Shown in pieces: positions 12,401 through 23,640 of a stretch of DNA of 64,000 nucleotides. A program made the position numbers and the translations under genes. Source of the DNA: Lichenostomus cassidix (lineage: Eukaryota; Chordata; Aves; Passeriformes; Meliphagidae). Under the pieces are notes generated by a model. It was not told the origin of the DNA and searched no databases. It was given only the letters and a program-made list of their open reading frames with translations. Every line of letters begins with the position of its first letter. Within the stretch, counting starts at the first letter, position 1. The stretch is taken from NCBI GenBank assembly GCA_008360975.2, contig CM039187.1, positions 17,439,094 through 17,503,093 of the forward strand, read 5' to 3'.

Positions 12401-15400
12401 TTTCCAGCCAAACTAGAAGCTCTGAACTGGTGCTGATCTCTTACACACATTGCAAAATCCTTGGGTTTGGGATCATTCATTGGAAAGCAGCATTTGTAAG
12501 GAGGTAGGAGTTACTACTGCAAAATCCCAGGATAAATAATGTACTTCTCTTCTGTACAGAGAAGTATAGAAACCAAGTACTTCTCTGGCTTGCTGGGCTG
12601 CAGCCACAGGCAGTGCTCAGAGCTGTTTGTTACTACAGAGGTTTCAAGCTCATGTTTTCCTCTGTGCTGTCACTTTGGTGTTCCTCGGCTAAGCTTCTGC
12701 CTTCTGTTGGTCTTGGGGAGGACAAATCTGTGGCAGAGCTGATAAAGACTGCAGTCGGAGAGAGAGGTGTTTTTTTTTTTTACCTGGCAGGTGTCTGATC
12801 TTTGATGAATGTAAATATACTCTCTGTGTTATACTGTGCCTGGGATTCCTTATGACAAAGCATGGATTATAAATTTTTGGAACCTTTTTTTCTTTCTGGT
12901 ACCATCTTATACCTTTAGGTCATATTTCCTGCTGTTCGCAGCTGTCTGAATTTCTTTTTCAAAGCTTCTTCTTACATCCATTGGAGCTGATGGCATTTTA
13001 ATTCAGAGCACTTGAAATACAGTGCCAAATACCATCCTGACTTCCCTATTTGAAATAAATTGGGTTACAGAGCAAAATTCGAGAGGGAATTAGATCTGTT
13101 AGCTCACCTATTTCTGGTTCAAACTTGTTACTTGAAAGCTGGTTGACCTATACAACTGACCTTAACTTTCACATCTGTAGCAGCTGAACTTGATGGAAAA
13201 ATTTTTAGAAGTTTAAAAAAGATGGAGATTTTCAGAAGAGACTGGCCTTTTATTGGTGTCTCCATTGCTGTCACCATTAAGCCAGCATAGTGTTTAAGCT
13301 AAGGAATTATAAAGGATATTACTGCCTTTAAGGATTTTAAGTTTCAGGTTTTTATTAGAGAACTTTTTTTTTTGTGCTGAGGTGTACAGAATAAAAAATT
13401 ACCTATATATTCAAGGTAATAAGGAGGAAGGCAGAAATAGAGACTGATCTCTGGATCTTTCTGACTTGCCTGGACCAGAGAACTCAGGAAGACATTGCAA
13501 GAGTTTGGCCACCAGAATTCCTTTCCTAACAGTCCTTAAAAATTCAAGTAGAGTTAGAAATGAATGTTCAATTGCACTACTTTGGAACCAGTTGCTTCTG
13601 GAATTTCTCCATCATTAGTTAGCAGCTATCACTCTTCCTTAAATGTGCTTTGGTATCTGTTTTTCCACAAAAGGTTTAGTTGTCTCCAAAAATAAGCAAA
13701 TCTCCAGGGCAACAACGGCATTGACAGGAATGAGCAAATGATACTTGGGATTGTGGCAGGACAATGGCCTCCTGAGTCAGAGGTTTTCATGAGATGATTT
13801 AAGTAGCTTCAGGGGTTTAAGTCATTCCTTCAACTGATGTCTCATCATAACATTTTAATGTAGAGACACAAATTTTGTGAGGAAGTATGTCCTGAGTAAG
13901 AATGACTGCAAATGTAAGTATATTATTAAAAAGGAGGTAGTTGAATTGGACTCATTTAGTTTCTTTGAGAAAAAGCTTTCCTCTGCTCAGCTGAGCATTA
14001 CTGCCATGTATTTATACTGCACTCAATGCCTGCAAGTTTCAAACAGGCTGCAAAGCCAATCTGCTGGTGCAGTGATACCACTGCCAGTGGGCAGGCTTTG
14101 GAGGCTGGCAGGCCTCACTAATTGAAGGCTTCTATATCAACCATTAAAGTTTGCAGGAGGATTTCCACTGAGAACTGAATTGATTTCTGGACATTGAGTT
14201 TTTTGGTAAGTTACAACACACTGGATGACACCTCTTCTAAAGCAAAGCCATTTTGTGTTACAATCTTTGTTCAGCATTTGGCTATGGAAAGAGGACTTTG
14301 TAGTACTGAAGGAAAGTCACATCTACTTTGCTGCATTTACATTAATAGCTCTGCTTCTTGTTTTTCCTGTCCCTCAGGGTACCCAGGAACTGGTTAAACA
14401 GGTGAAGAATTTGCCCCAAGCCAACTACAACCTCCTCAAATACATATGCAAGTAAGTGAAATTAATTAACACTTGGAAAAGCCTCTGAGTTTTGTGAGGT
14501 TGTTTTATATGCAAATATATTCTGAAAGTATGAATATTCAAAAAACACTTAAGTGTAAGTTACTCTCCTATAAAACTTGTGGAGGTGAATGCAGCCTGCC
14601 TGAAGGAAGTTCTTGGCTTATCCAAGAGGATCAGCCAAGCAAATTACTGTCACCCACAGCCTTGGCAGCAGGTGTGACTGGTACTAATACATTATATTGT
14701 TTATTTCAGAAGCACCTACAGACCATTAAAGATAGACACTTATTCCAGATACTGCACACTTGGAAGATTTATGACACAAGCTGAGTAGCAGATGCAGTCA
14801 GAATAGCCAGTCTGGCATCTGCTCTGGTTTGGAAGTGGGGTTAGTATTGGCTTCCTCTTGATTTACCAGGGACTCCACAGCCTTGTCTCCTTTCATCTCT
14901 GCTGATTTTCTCAGGTTTTGGGCTGCCTCTTCATCTGGGGGTTGGAAAAAGATGATTTTTAAAGGGTACTTCCAACCCAAACCAGTCTATGATTCTGGGA
15001 TCTGTATTTTGTTAGATTCAAGCCAAGCCACAAAACTCTTTCCACAGGCTGGTAGTTCTAGGACATGGGGATGAGTGAAATAACTTATTACTCCTGTTAC
15101 ATCTGTAACTGAAAATTAGCCAAAGCAAATCCATGTAATTGGAGAATTCCTATGAAAATGCAAAAACCTGTCCTTTCAGACCCGGTAGAAGGCCAGGTCC
15201 CTGCTAGGTGGGTATTTCCGGCAGAAAACATCCTGTCTTGTCTGGTTCATACACTAGGAGGGATCAGGGTTTACACTGAATATCGGAGCTACAGTAGTTC
15301 CTAGAATCATTTCAGGTGTCATGATGGTATGAAAACAGGACAAAACTGAATGCTTACAGTCACTTATGAATTCCCTCCTCCTTTGGTTTTCTGTGGGGGC

Positions 15401-18400
15401 TTTTCAAGGTTCCTTGATGAAGTTCAGGCTCACTCCAGCATTAACAAGATGAGTGTCCAGAACCTGGCTACAGTATTTGGACCAAACATATTGCGGCCCA
15501 AAATGGAGGATCCAGTGACCATGATGGAAGGTAGGTGCTGCTCTGGTGGGATGGCACAGCAGCTGTGTTTTCAGGCTGTAGGTGAAAACCATACGTTCCT
15601 CGATAGTTGTATCAGTTGCCTGTGCAGTCAGAGCAACTCAGGCCATCCTTCCATCAGGGCCTCTGACGGGTATTGCAGTTGGCATCTTACCCTGTTCACC
15701 ACTGCACTGGGAGTGTCTCCCCTCTCCACCATCTGGAGATGCCTCTGCACCCCTGAAACTCTTTTTGAACCTGCTGCTAAAATGAAAGCTCAGCTGTTTT
15801 TTGGAAGGACTGTGCTTAAGTACCAAACTGTAGTCATTTATAACTGGTGCATTTCAGTGGTTATAAAGCTTCCTGTAGAGAGCATCCAGGCCATGACTGT
15901 AGTTTTGGCTGTGCCACAGTGGCTGTAACTACAAGTGTCTTAGGAGTATTGTCTTCCAAGCAGATTTTATGTATCAAAACTTTAAAGAATCCAAAAAGTT
16001 AGTCGAAAATCACTGTTAATTTTGGCTGTAAAAAATCTGAGGCTTTAAAATGATCTACCTCTGTATGAAGTAAGCAGGCTGACACTAGGGCTGGGATACA
16101 GCTCCTCGCCCAGGTCGCACTAAAACACAGCTACTGTAGTGCGAGGTTTAGCATGGTCTTTGCATAAAGTTTTGTGGGATTTTGGCAATCCTGCAAAAAG
16201 AATTGATGAATTAATTAGGCACAGATTGGGATGCTGTGCCCAGGATGCCTGAACTTGGCTCTGGTTCTGCTGTCTGGCTGTAGGGGACAGCTGACATGGT
16301 ATTTGTTATGGTGCAAGTCCTTCACAGAAGGCCAGTATTGTCATGCCTTAGCAGCAGCAGTGCCTTTAGCTCAGCACAGGCATACAGATGTGTCCCACAC
16401 GATGGCAACTCACTGTAAAGCAACAGGACAATTTCAGAGCATGACCTGACATATTATAGTTGTTCAGGAACTCGCAGCCTACCACAGAGGTGTGGGCCAT
16501 ATTGTTAAGGGTAGGTTTGAGATCTTCCCCTTGAAGTGCGGAAGGTGCAAAAATGTGAGAAGGCAGTGCGGGAGCAGTGCGGGTTATTGGAGGTGGGGAC
16601 AGCTGAAATCAGCTGTGTGCGATGCTGGGACTTCCCCTAGTGGCCACCGGGCCAGCGCTGGTGCCTCCCACAGCCTCGACCAGCAGCGTGCTCTCTGCTT
16701 AGCTGGCACAGGGGACAAGTTTGGGTTCAGATCACCTCAGGCATTTCATTGTGCAGCTCATCTGATGGCGGAGGTGCCTGTACTGTGTATAGGTGCATAT
16801 ATGCAGGTGATGTTGTCTCTCTTAATCATATAAAAATACTGCAGTGATCTGACCAGGATTCTGTATTGCCACAGATCTGAACTGTAGAAAAACTGGGATA
16901 TGTAGGCTGGACTTTTAGACTTTATTATTATACTCATATCAACAGGATTGGCAATGTTTTGTTTTAGTTGAGAATAGAAGGTTGGTTAGATAAAAATAAT
17001 GGAGAAGTGGAAACACTCAATTTTTTTTTAGCTTCAGGGTAACTTGAATCTCCTAAGTAAACCGATAACGAGATCTTAACAAAAAGCACTCTAATCGTGT
17101 CTCTCTTCAAATTTAAACTATTAATTTCAAATGGAAATACCTTAAGTTTGAGAGCTAAATTGCCAGGAATGCCCTTATCTCCAATACATTTAGTTCTCTT
17201 CCTACATTCACAGACGTAAAATAGAATTGGTAGGTGAGCATCTTGCTGTTAGGCCAAAAACTCATCAATAAAATCAGGCTCTTGCCTTGAACCCCTGAGT
17301 ATGTTTGCCTTATTCTCTATTTCAGGCAATACTTAAAAATATAATTGCTTATTCACCTGTTTAAAGGATTTCCTGTTTTCTAGGAAGGGCTTTGTATTAG
17401 GTTTGGTAAGTGTTGTTCTTTATTAGTTCATAATGGTCTGCTCCACTCCTGGATAACAATGGCAGCTCATTTCTGTGGATTTAAATAATTGTGAGTTCTT
17501 TCTGCACTTGCTGGACATGCTCTGCAAGTGCATGTATAACGCATATGTCATATTTCTGCAAGTTTCTCTACACATTGAGTGCAGCAGAAGGCCTGAGCTG
17601 AAATTTGTGGTTTTTCAATAAACAGTAGCTCCGGGCCTATTCAGACCATGAAACTGGGTGCAACCTAGGCTGGGGTGAGTCTCAGGTGTCTTCCATGTCT
17701 CCTCAATTGCTTGCCTTTGTTTTCCACCCTCAGGCACCTCACTAGTTCAGCACCTGATGACAGTACTGATCAGTGAACAGGGGCGGATCTTTGCTGTTCC
17801 TCAGGCGGAGGTGCCAGGGAGCCAGCTGGAAATCAGACCCATGCGCCAGCGCAGCACTGTCGAGTGGATCTCCGAGGAGGACGGGGAGGACAGCAGGTCA
17901 CAGCACAGCGCTGCCAGCCCTGCTGATTTGCCTTCTGGCAATGCTGTGGCACTGGAGGCCACTGCAGGGCCTGCAGTGAAAATCACTCCTCCAGAGCACA
18001 GTGGCAAATCGACTCAGCCTGCCACGAGCCCCAGTAAGAGGGTACAGACACTGCCTCCATGGAAATACTCCTTCCGCCAGCAGGGAGCACGGTCTGTGAG
18101 TCCAAAGCTGGGCAGCTCATCCTTAGATATCCCCAACCTCTCCTCCAGCGGGAACTGGTTGATGAATGGCCTGTACTCCCTCCGAGGCCATCGCCGCACA
18201 GCCTCTGGGGAGCGAGTGAAGGACTCGTGTTCCTCCCAGAGACTCTCCACTTATGACAACGTCCCTTCATCCAACCTGTCCCTCAGCACACACAGCATGG
18301 CCAGCACCACCTGGTCTACGTCATCCTGTGAGATCTCTGTGATGGACTCGGTGAGCAGCTGCCCAGCCTGCCGGGCCAGTGACTCTTCTGCTTTAAGCTC

Positions 18401-21400
18401 CCTAAAAACCGAGTGGGTAACTCAGGACTCGCTGTCTCAGAGCGAGGGCAAGACAGCAGATCTGGAGAACAGCATGGACAGGTTTGAAGCCTGCAGCAGC
18501 AGCAGCAGTGAGCAGAGCGACCCAGCTGCAGCTTCCCGAGACTCTGTCCAGTGCTCCAGGGCCTTGCAGAGCTTGGTGGTGGAGCTAAAGACAGAACTGA
18601 GCAAACAGAGGACTGAGTATGAGAATAGTATCAAAAGGTAATGTCATCTGCAGGGGGCACAAGGAAGTCATCTGTTAACATCTCCGTGTCTGAACATGGG
18701 CGTGGGCTAACAAGGGTCTCAGGTTCTCAGCCCTCTAGTTTGGGGTTGGGTGACAACTGACTTGGTTCTACTCTTTCCTTACTACTCTCTGAATCCAACT
18801 TTCCTTTCTCTGATTAAGGAAAGCATAAAAAAAAGAAAACTAAAGAAGGGGGATTTCTATGACACGGGGAAATCCAATATTTCCTATTTTGTGTTTTCAC
18901 TGGAAATGAGAACTGTGCAGATAATGCCGAAGTCTGCTCTTAGTGTCCTTAGAGAAATAGCAAAACAAACATCTTGGAGGGAGGAATTGGGACCCAGGAT
19001 GGTCAGGCCTCAACAAGGAGCTCTGTTGTTCTGTGCAGGTGCTGATACTTGTACCAAACCAGTTTAAAATTGAGGGCTCCTTGTTGCTTTTCCCAACAGA
19101 AGCATTCTTGAGAAATCTGCTCTTGACTATTTTACATAGGGTTTTATTTGGTGGTGGTATTGGGACAGCATCTCATCTGTAATGTTTTCAGCAGCCCTTT
19201 TGTGTTGAACTTCTAGAAACCTCACTTTTGGTTTCTGATGCAGAGAGTGGTCCTTGGCTGACGGGGAGGCTTGGCTTGGGAGAGCAGGGTGAACTGTGTC
19301 ATTTGCCAGCTGGTGCTTCCTTGCACAACTGCTGGTGCTGTACTTCCCATCTGAGCTCAGAAAAGTCCAGTTTTTGGGAGAGCTGTGTGAGGGCTGGGGC
19401 TGTAGGAAATAGAAGTATTAATAATAAAGGAGTCGTAATAATTTGTGTTAGTATATTAGGTTTTATGAGTGTATGTGCTTAATAGAACAACTTTCAGGGA
19501 AATAGGCACATGAAATATTGTTGCTTATAGGCATTAGATATATTTTAATATACAGCTACATGCAAAATTGCACACCATGTTATAATACATGCTGCTCTGC
19601 AGCACCAATACTTTACACTGAAGAAATGCTGTAGTTCTGTTTCTTACAAATAGCTGAGTTCTTGATCTTTGGAGTTTTTTTGTTAAGGTGTTACTGGTAT
19701 ACTCCTTCAATTATTAAAACTCAGATTGGAAATTGAGGTATGGGAATGCTGCCAGTCTCCCAGACATGGTATCAAAAGCACATATGACTGTTGGGATTGT
19801 ATAGCACAGCTTTAGGCTGCATTTGTTGGCACTTTCTTCTTGTTAAGGTATTTTCTCAAAAATGTATCTGAATTGTGATCTCTTCCCATGGGCCAGTTGT
19901 TACGGTAGGAATTCCACTTACTACATTCCTGCTTTATTTTATGATTTCCTCTGGTGGTGGCCTGCCAGTCTCTGCAGCATTTTCACTTTTTGCACTGTAC
20001 TGCTTTGGTGTCTGGAGCTGGACGGAGAATCAGGCTGTACAGTAGTTTCAGTTCCCAGAGTGGGAGAAAAGCCCCACCTTGTTGTGTTCCAGGTGCAAGA
20101 GCTTATGAGAACACCAGCAGTTGCTAGTGTGGGATGCTGGGAATGGTTTGTGAATGAGGGTGGAAGTTCATGGCTTACATGGTTTGTTTTTTTAGATGCC
20201 CTACTGATGCAGAACGGCAAGGAGGTGAGGGTATGTGCCATGCATTAATTGTGCAGAGTTGCCCTGGCAAGCCTAGTTGCAGGGATACAGAGTAATAAAT
20301 AGAAATACCAGGCTGCAGAACTTGGAAATGCGTAGCTGCACATTCTTGCCTGCTGCCTGGGGGAAGAGAAGGATTTCCACCTCTTATCAGTAGAACTGTT
20401 CCCATGGGGCCTTAAGCTTCTCACGTCAGGGGCATCCAGGAAGACCTGTTCATTCCAGCTGTTGAGCTGCTTCAGCTCCAACACCTGCCTTTCCCCTGCA
20501 ACTGGACAGGGCAGAGAGCACTGTGGCTCGAGGGGACAACTCTAAATTGGCCAGGTCTCACAGGGCAAAGTAGCTGAGAGGAAAATGCCTAATGAGCTGA
20601 AGTTTCATAAAATCAGGCGAGATGCAATCACTGCCTTTTTGTATTAAACAGGATGACTCCAGCTGTTCAGGATTACAGCCTGAAGGGCTGTGCTGTCAAG
20701 TCTAAGAATTTCAAGCCAAGTTTTTCAGCTCTCAAAAATTTTGCAATGTCTTTACTGCATCTGCAACAATTTATGTGTGCAAAAGTGTGTTCCTTTTGAG
20801 ACTGCATGGAAGTCTGTGGAAAGACAGGAGCTAACTAGCAAAGGGAGGCTGCTTAGCAGGAAAAAAATAGGCTGCCTCACCAGCTTTATTTTATTGAAGA
20901 TAATTTAGTCCCACAAAATTGTACATGTGCTTGTGAGGTTTGCAGAACTGTGTGTATCTAGCAAGACACATTTTAATGAAAGAATATGAGCTTTTTGTTG
21001 GCACATACATGAGTGGAGGGAAAGCAGAGTGAGTACCTGCCTGGGGCAGAGGTAAGGAACACTTGCTGATGGAGAAGCTGTTATTTCTCATCATCAACTG
21101 CCCATTTTCGCTCTCTTAGTCAGAGGGAGGCAAGTTTTATGGCCTTTCTGTAAGCACTCTGTTCCAGAGCATTTCTCCCTCAAGGTTAATATAATTATCA
21201 GACATTCTCTGTTGAGTTTCAGTAATTCATGTTTACCACCTGGGACTCTTAAAGTGTAAGTATCTTGGAGAGGACTTTTAGGAATGTAGAAGTACTGTGA
21301 CCCTGTGTAATTCAGTCTAGGCTGCTGTAGCTGGCCCCTAAACTTAGTGGTAGAAAAATATAACTGGCAGCTTGGAGCTGTTATGTGTGTGTGTGGGGAA

Positions 21401-22952
21401 GCATCCCAGCTTCAGAAGTGTCATATTCCAGAAGACAGCTGGCTGGAGAGAAAGGTCTGCCTTCATCCACAGGAGCTGTTTTTTGCTGAACTTGGTGCAG
21501 GTCTGCCTTCATCCACAGCTGTTCTTTGCTGAACTTGGTCAGCACACAGGTCAGTGCACCTGTGTGTGACTTTGATTCATTTTGAAAATCATGCCAATAG
21601 TCAAACTGCCATCTTTAGCTGTATGTAAAGGAACAGAAAGGAAGAGTTTGAGGTGACACACTGCACTGCCTCTTGGTCATAAAGTGGAATTCAGACTGTT
21701 CTGGGACTATCAAAGACCCCCTTTTTTGTTGTTTGTTTGTTTGTTTTGTTTCATTTTGTTATGGAGTCAGTAGTATGCCCTTCTTGGTGATCAGCTACCC
21801 TGTCTAAAAACAACCCATTCACAGTTCCACAGAGATGCCATACTCCAGCTTCACAGCTGAGTATTGCACTGATCAATGACAGATGGGGGTGGGTTTGTGT
21901 TTGAAATTATTTTTAAAGACTGTATTTATTTTATTTAGAGGAGGGGCATTTTTTCATTGAAAAAGCGTAATTTTTAAAATCATATTCTAGTGATCAGTAA
22001 ATCCTATCTGAAAGTACTCCTTCCTTGGTATTAACACCACTACTCAGTCTTGTGGGGAGGACAGCAAGTGTGGTACCTCCTGTGCTTCTTTCAAATCACA
22101 AAACCATGAACCTTGTTCTTTGGCCCCCTCAATGAAAAGCTCTGAATTTTGTTTCAGAGATTTGTGCCCAGATACATTTAAGGACTGTTGTTTTGATTCT
22201 TACTCATATGAAAGGCTGGGTTTTGTAAAATCTTGTACCCCACCCCAATGTCAGTGATAAGCTTTACAGAAACTACCATCAAATGGATGGTGAGGAAGGA
22301 CTGTGACCTGATTGCTGTCTGATGCCTAACAATGTTCCTCTGTACTGGATATCCATATAGGAGAACACAGTATGAGGATGAAAACAGGGGTTAAAATATT
22401 ATTTTGGAATTACGTACTCGAACTCTGCCTAAGTGAGGATTTAATATGTCTCCTCAGCCATCCAGTCTGGGGCTGGAAAGTACACATTGTTTTCTAAGAT
22501 TTGAGCATTTTTCTCAAGATACAAATAAAGGAAGCTCCAGCTTTCAACGAGTCTCTGCCCTTAAATTCAACAGTAATGAAATAGCATATAGTTCTCTCCT
22601 TTCAAACTTCCTCTTAGAATATGTTAACTGTAAGAGGAACAACTTAAATTTATAATAGTTATCAGCTGTATTTAACCAGCCATTTTAAAAGCCTTTTTTT
22701 TTTTTCTCTCCATTGGTTTTAAGAATTGAAGAAACAAGTGCAGACCTGAGGAACCAAGTGGTTAGGCTAGAGGAAGAACTGGACCAAGAACGAAAGAAAT
22801 ACACCATGCTGGAGATAAAGCTGAGGAACTCGGAACGCGCTCGTGAAGATGCTGAGAAGAGAAATTACCTCCTGCAGAAGGAAATGGAAGAATTTTTTTC
22901 AACATTAGGATGTTTAACTGTTGGGAGTCAAAGTGCTAAAGGCCCCAAGTAG
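6193..22952 (+). CDS. ARHGAP22: ARHGAP22, Rho GTPase-activating protein 22 (3' six coding exons; gene-level entry)
   Basis: ARHGAP22 (FilGAP/ARHGAP24/ARHGAP25 family) stimulates GTP hydrolysis on Rac-type small GTPases and acts in actin remodelling and cell shape. Six exons join in frame: 6193-6400, 9671-9803, 14378-14451, 15409-15530, 17734-18637 and 22724-22952. All have AG acceptors, and all internal donors are GT. They encode 556 residues: a RhoGAP domain (about the first 190, with the GLFRMPGQ arginine-finger motif), a Ser-rich linker with the family motif RLSTYDNVP, and a C-terminal coiled coil ending EEFFSTLG...GPK. The family's PH domain precedes this region and its exons are not visible in the window, so they are probably upstream of position 1. 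ARHGAP24 is the closest alternative, but the tail after FFSTLG and the MAPK8 neighbour favour ARHGAP22. Confidence 0.95.
6401..9670 (+). other. ARHGAP22: ARHGAP22 intron with one CR1 fragment
   Basis: Canonical gtgagt donor and a tctattgcag acceptor. It contains the CR1 remnant at 7460-7660. Otherwise only scattered short open frames without recognisable domains were seen. Confidence 0.9.
7460..7660 (-). mobile_element. CR1 LINE 3'-end fragment (antisense to ARHGAP22)
   Basis: The stretch beginning gaattgtagaatggtttgga and containing ccctgccatgggcagggaca, ccactagaccgggttgctca and ctctgggcagcctgttccag matches the familiar avian CR1 3' region in reverse orientation. It is truncated at its CR1 5' side, as most CR1 copies are, and has diverged by point changes and small deletions, so it is an old, inactive copy inside an intron. 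This is the main evidence that the organism is a bird. Confidence 0.92.
9671..9803 (+). CDS. ARHGAP22: ARHGAP22 exon: RhoGAP domain core
   Basis: This 133-base exon completes a Ser codon (AG|C) and encodes 44 further residues from [20 protein letters not shown] to SKDEGE, ending exactly on a codon boundary. The [14 protein letters not shown] stretch is the classical RhoGAP helix motif that contacts the GTPase. The donor is gtcagt, with C at +3, slightly weaker than consensus. The frame stays open into the intron, so the boundary rests on the donor and on family homology. Confidence 0.96.
9804..14377 (+). other. ARHGAP22: ARHGAP22 intron
   Basis: A 4.6-kb intron without recognised exons or transposons. 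It holds an overlapping palindrome at 11661-11685, a 9-bp perfect-stem hairpin at 12542-12566 and a T-run at about 12769-12781. The acceptor is ttttcctgtccctcag at 14362-14377. Confidence 0.85.
11661..11685. repeat. Overlapping palindromes
   Basis: catggtttcattgaaaccatg is an inverted repeat with two 10-base arms around one base (11661-11681). It overlaps the perfect 12-mer palindrome aaaccatggttt (11674-11685). Confidence 0.8.
14378..14451 (+). CDS. ARHGAP22: ARHGAP22 exon: RhoGAP domain (short exon)
   Basis: A 74-base exon starting in phase 0 after ccctcag and ending before gtaagt with two bases of a Lys codon. It encodes [20 protein letters not shown] followed by KYIC. The family pattern [14 protein letters not shown] is conserved in ARHGAP22/24. 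The human protein has GTLELAKQV at the same place. Confidence 0.96.
14452..15408 (+). other. ARHGAP22: ARHGAP22 intron with a CR1 3' end
   Basis: A 957-bp intron (gtaagt donor, ttttcaag acceptor) that carries the short CR1 terminus at 14936-14999. No other content recognised. Confidence 0.9.
14936..14999 (+). mobile_element. CR1 LINE 3' terminal fragment
   Basis: The sequence from ggggttgg through gatgatttttaaagggtact to tccaacccaaaccagtctat and gattctg matches the sense-strand 3' terminus of avian CR1, which ends in repeats of ATTCTATG-like octamers. Only about 65 bases are clear, so it is a strongly 5'-truncated or decayed copy. It lies in the same orientation as ARHGAP22, opposite to the copy at 7460. 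Confidence 0.85.
15409..15530 (+). CDS. ARHGAP22: ARHGAP22 exon: C-terminal half of RhoGAP domain
   Basis: A 122-base exon completing a Lys codon and encoding [20 protein letters not shown] followed by [20 protein letters not shown]. It ends one base into a Gly codon before gtaggt. NKMS..NLA.VFGPN is the RhoGAP signature that includes the conserved Asn near the catalytic site. The open frame continues about 400 bases into the intron to 15928, but the human protein and the donor both place the exon end at 15530. Confidence 0.96.
15531..17733 (+). other. ARHGAP22: ARHGAP22 intron
   Basis: A 2.2-kb intron with gtaggt donor and ttttccaccctcag acceptor. No repeats or exons recognised. Confidence 0.9.
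17734..18637 (+). CDS. ARHGAP22: ARHGAP22 large exon: end of RhoGAP, Ser-rich linker, start of coiled coil
   Basis: A 904-base exon, the largest of the gene, starting with two bases of Gly and ending two bases into an Arg codon before gtaatg. It opens with [13 protein letters not shown], the last RhoGAP helix. A long, probably disordered Ser/Thr-rich stretch follows, with islands shared by the family: [40 protein letters not shown] and [11 protein letters not shown]. The last is also typical of ARHGAP24. A short polyserine run is encoded by repeated AGC codons near 18492-18506. The end ([17 protein letters not shown]) begins the coiled coil. The acidic insert [10 protein letters not shown] near the start differs from the human sequence as remembered. 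Confidence 0.96.
21454..21540. repeat. Two-copy tandem duplication (46 and 41 bp)
   Basis: The segment starting ggtctgccttcatccacag and ending gctgaacttggt appears twice head to tail (21454-21499 and 21500-21540). The second copy lacks a few bases inside. This is a recent local duplication in an intron, with no known function. Confidence 0.85.
21722..21762. repeat. TTTG-type simple repeat
   Basis: A run of T followed by gttgtttgtttgtttgtttt and more T/G-rich sequence. Ordinary microsatellite. Confidence 0.8.
22724..22952 (+). CDS. ARHGAP22: ARHGAP22 terminal coding exon: coiled coil and C-terminus
   Basis: Completes an Arg codon (AG|A), then encodes 75 residues from [20 protein letters not shown] to a TAG stop at 22950-22952. 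The heptad-rich [20 protein letters not shown] and [20 protein letters not shown] segments form the family's C-terminal coiled coil, thought to mediate dimerisation. The end [20 protein letters not shown] is close to human ARHGAP22 and differs from ARHGAP24, which has a different tail. This exon settles the identification. Confidence 0.96.
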
Positions 22953-23640
22953 AACAAGCATAGAAAATCCTGACAAAATGAGTGAAAATGCATATTTTGT
23001 TCTGGTATACTCATGTATCATGAGTAATTCTATAGTGATTGTGCTCTCAGTGACACTTGCCCTGTTGTCTTTACATGTGCTGTAGTATTTGGGCCAGCTG
23101 GGAAAGACTGCTGACCATAATGCTTGAAAATTTAGTGTCAGATTGCCAAGAAAGAAAGGGTCCCCTCTGTATCCACAGAACACAAGACACTCCTCTCCAG
23201 AGTGTCCTGCTGCCATCTTTGGACTCAACTGCACCATCCTTTTGCTGGCTTAAGGACAGTGGAAGGTCCTGCAGGGTGGGTGGATGGCCAGAACCAATGG
23301 ACAAGCTGAGCCTGGAACAGAGGGATTCCTGCACTTGTGCTTGGGAAGGTGGCAGTTCCAGGCTGTCACCACAGCCAGGGGGGTTGCCAGATGGATTTAA
23401 TAAGGTGGTTTTCACCCCACTCCGTACATAAAGTTTGTTCAAATTTCTCATTCCTAGAGTGGCATTATTTTTTGAAGATGCTGTGAAAACAATGTCTGCA
23501 ACCATGCTGACTTTGCAACCATGCTGAAGATACCAAAATCTTGACCATTCACTAAAATTGTCCCGTACCCACCAAATGGTTTCAGTGTTTCACAGAAATG
23601 CAACTTATTAAACTTTATGTGATTAACAATCAGATTGGCT
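22953..23640 (+). other. ARHGAP22: ARHGAP22 3' UTR (extent estimated)
   Basis: Begins after the TAG stop. The end is inferred from the first plausible polyadenylation signal, ATTAAA at 23607-23612; no AATAAA occurs before 25586. A longer UTR using the later signals cannot be excluded. Confidence 0.5.
23607..23612 (+). terminator. ARHGAP22: Candidate ARHGAP22 polyadenylation signal (ATTAAA)
   Basis: ATTAAA is the commonest variant of the signal and lies 655 bases after the stop. The downstream GT-rich element is weak. Canonical AATAAA hexamers on the + strand follow only at 25586, 25626, 26398 and 26591. Confidence 0.4.

Larger units (their letters stand above)
18638..22723 (+). other. ARHGAP22: Last ARHGAP22 intron
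   Basis: A 4.1-kb intron with a strong polypyrimidine tract (T run at about 22694-22705) but a long tttaag acceptor. It contains a 46/41-bp tandem duplication at 21454-21540 and a TTTG-rich simple repeat at 21722-21762. No extra exon recognised. Confidence 0.88.

Noticed and set aside
15350..15928. 192-codon + strand open frame
   Set aside because: It contains the ARHGAP22 exon 15409-15530 but runs past a good gtaggt donor into intron; only the exon part matches the family.
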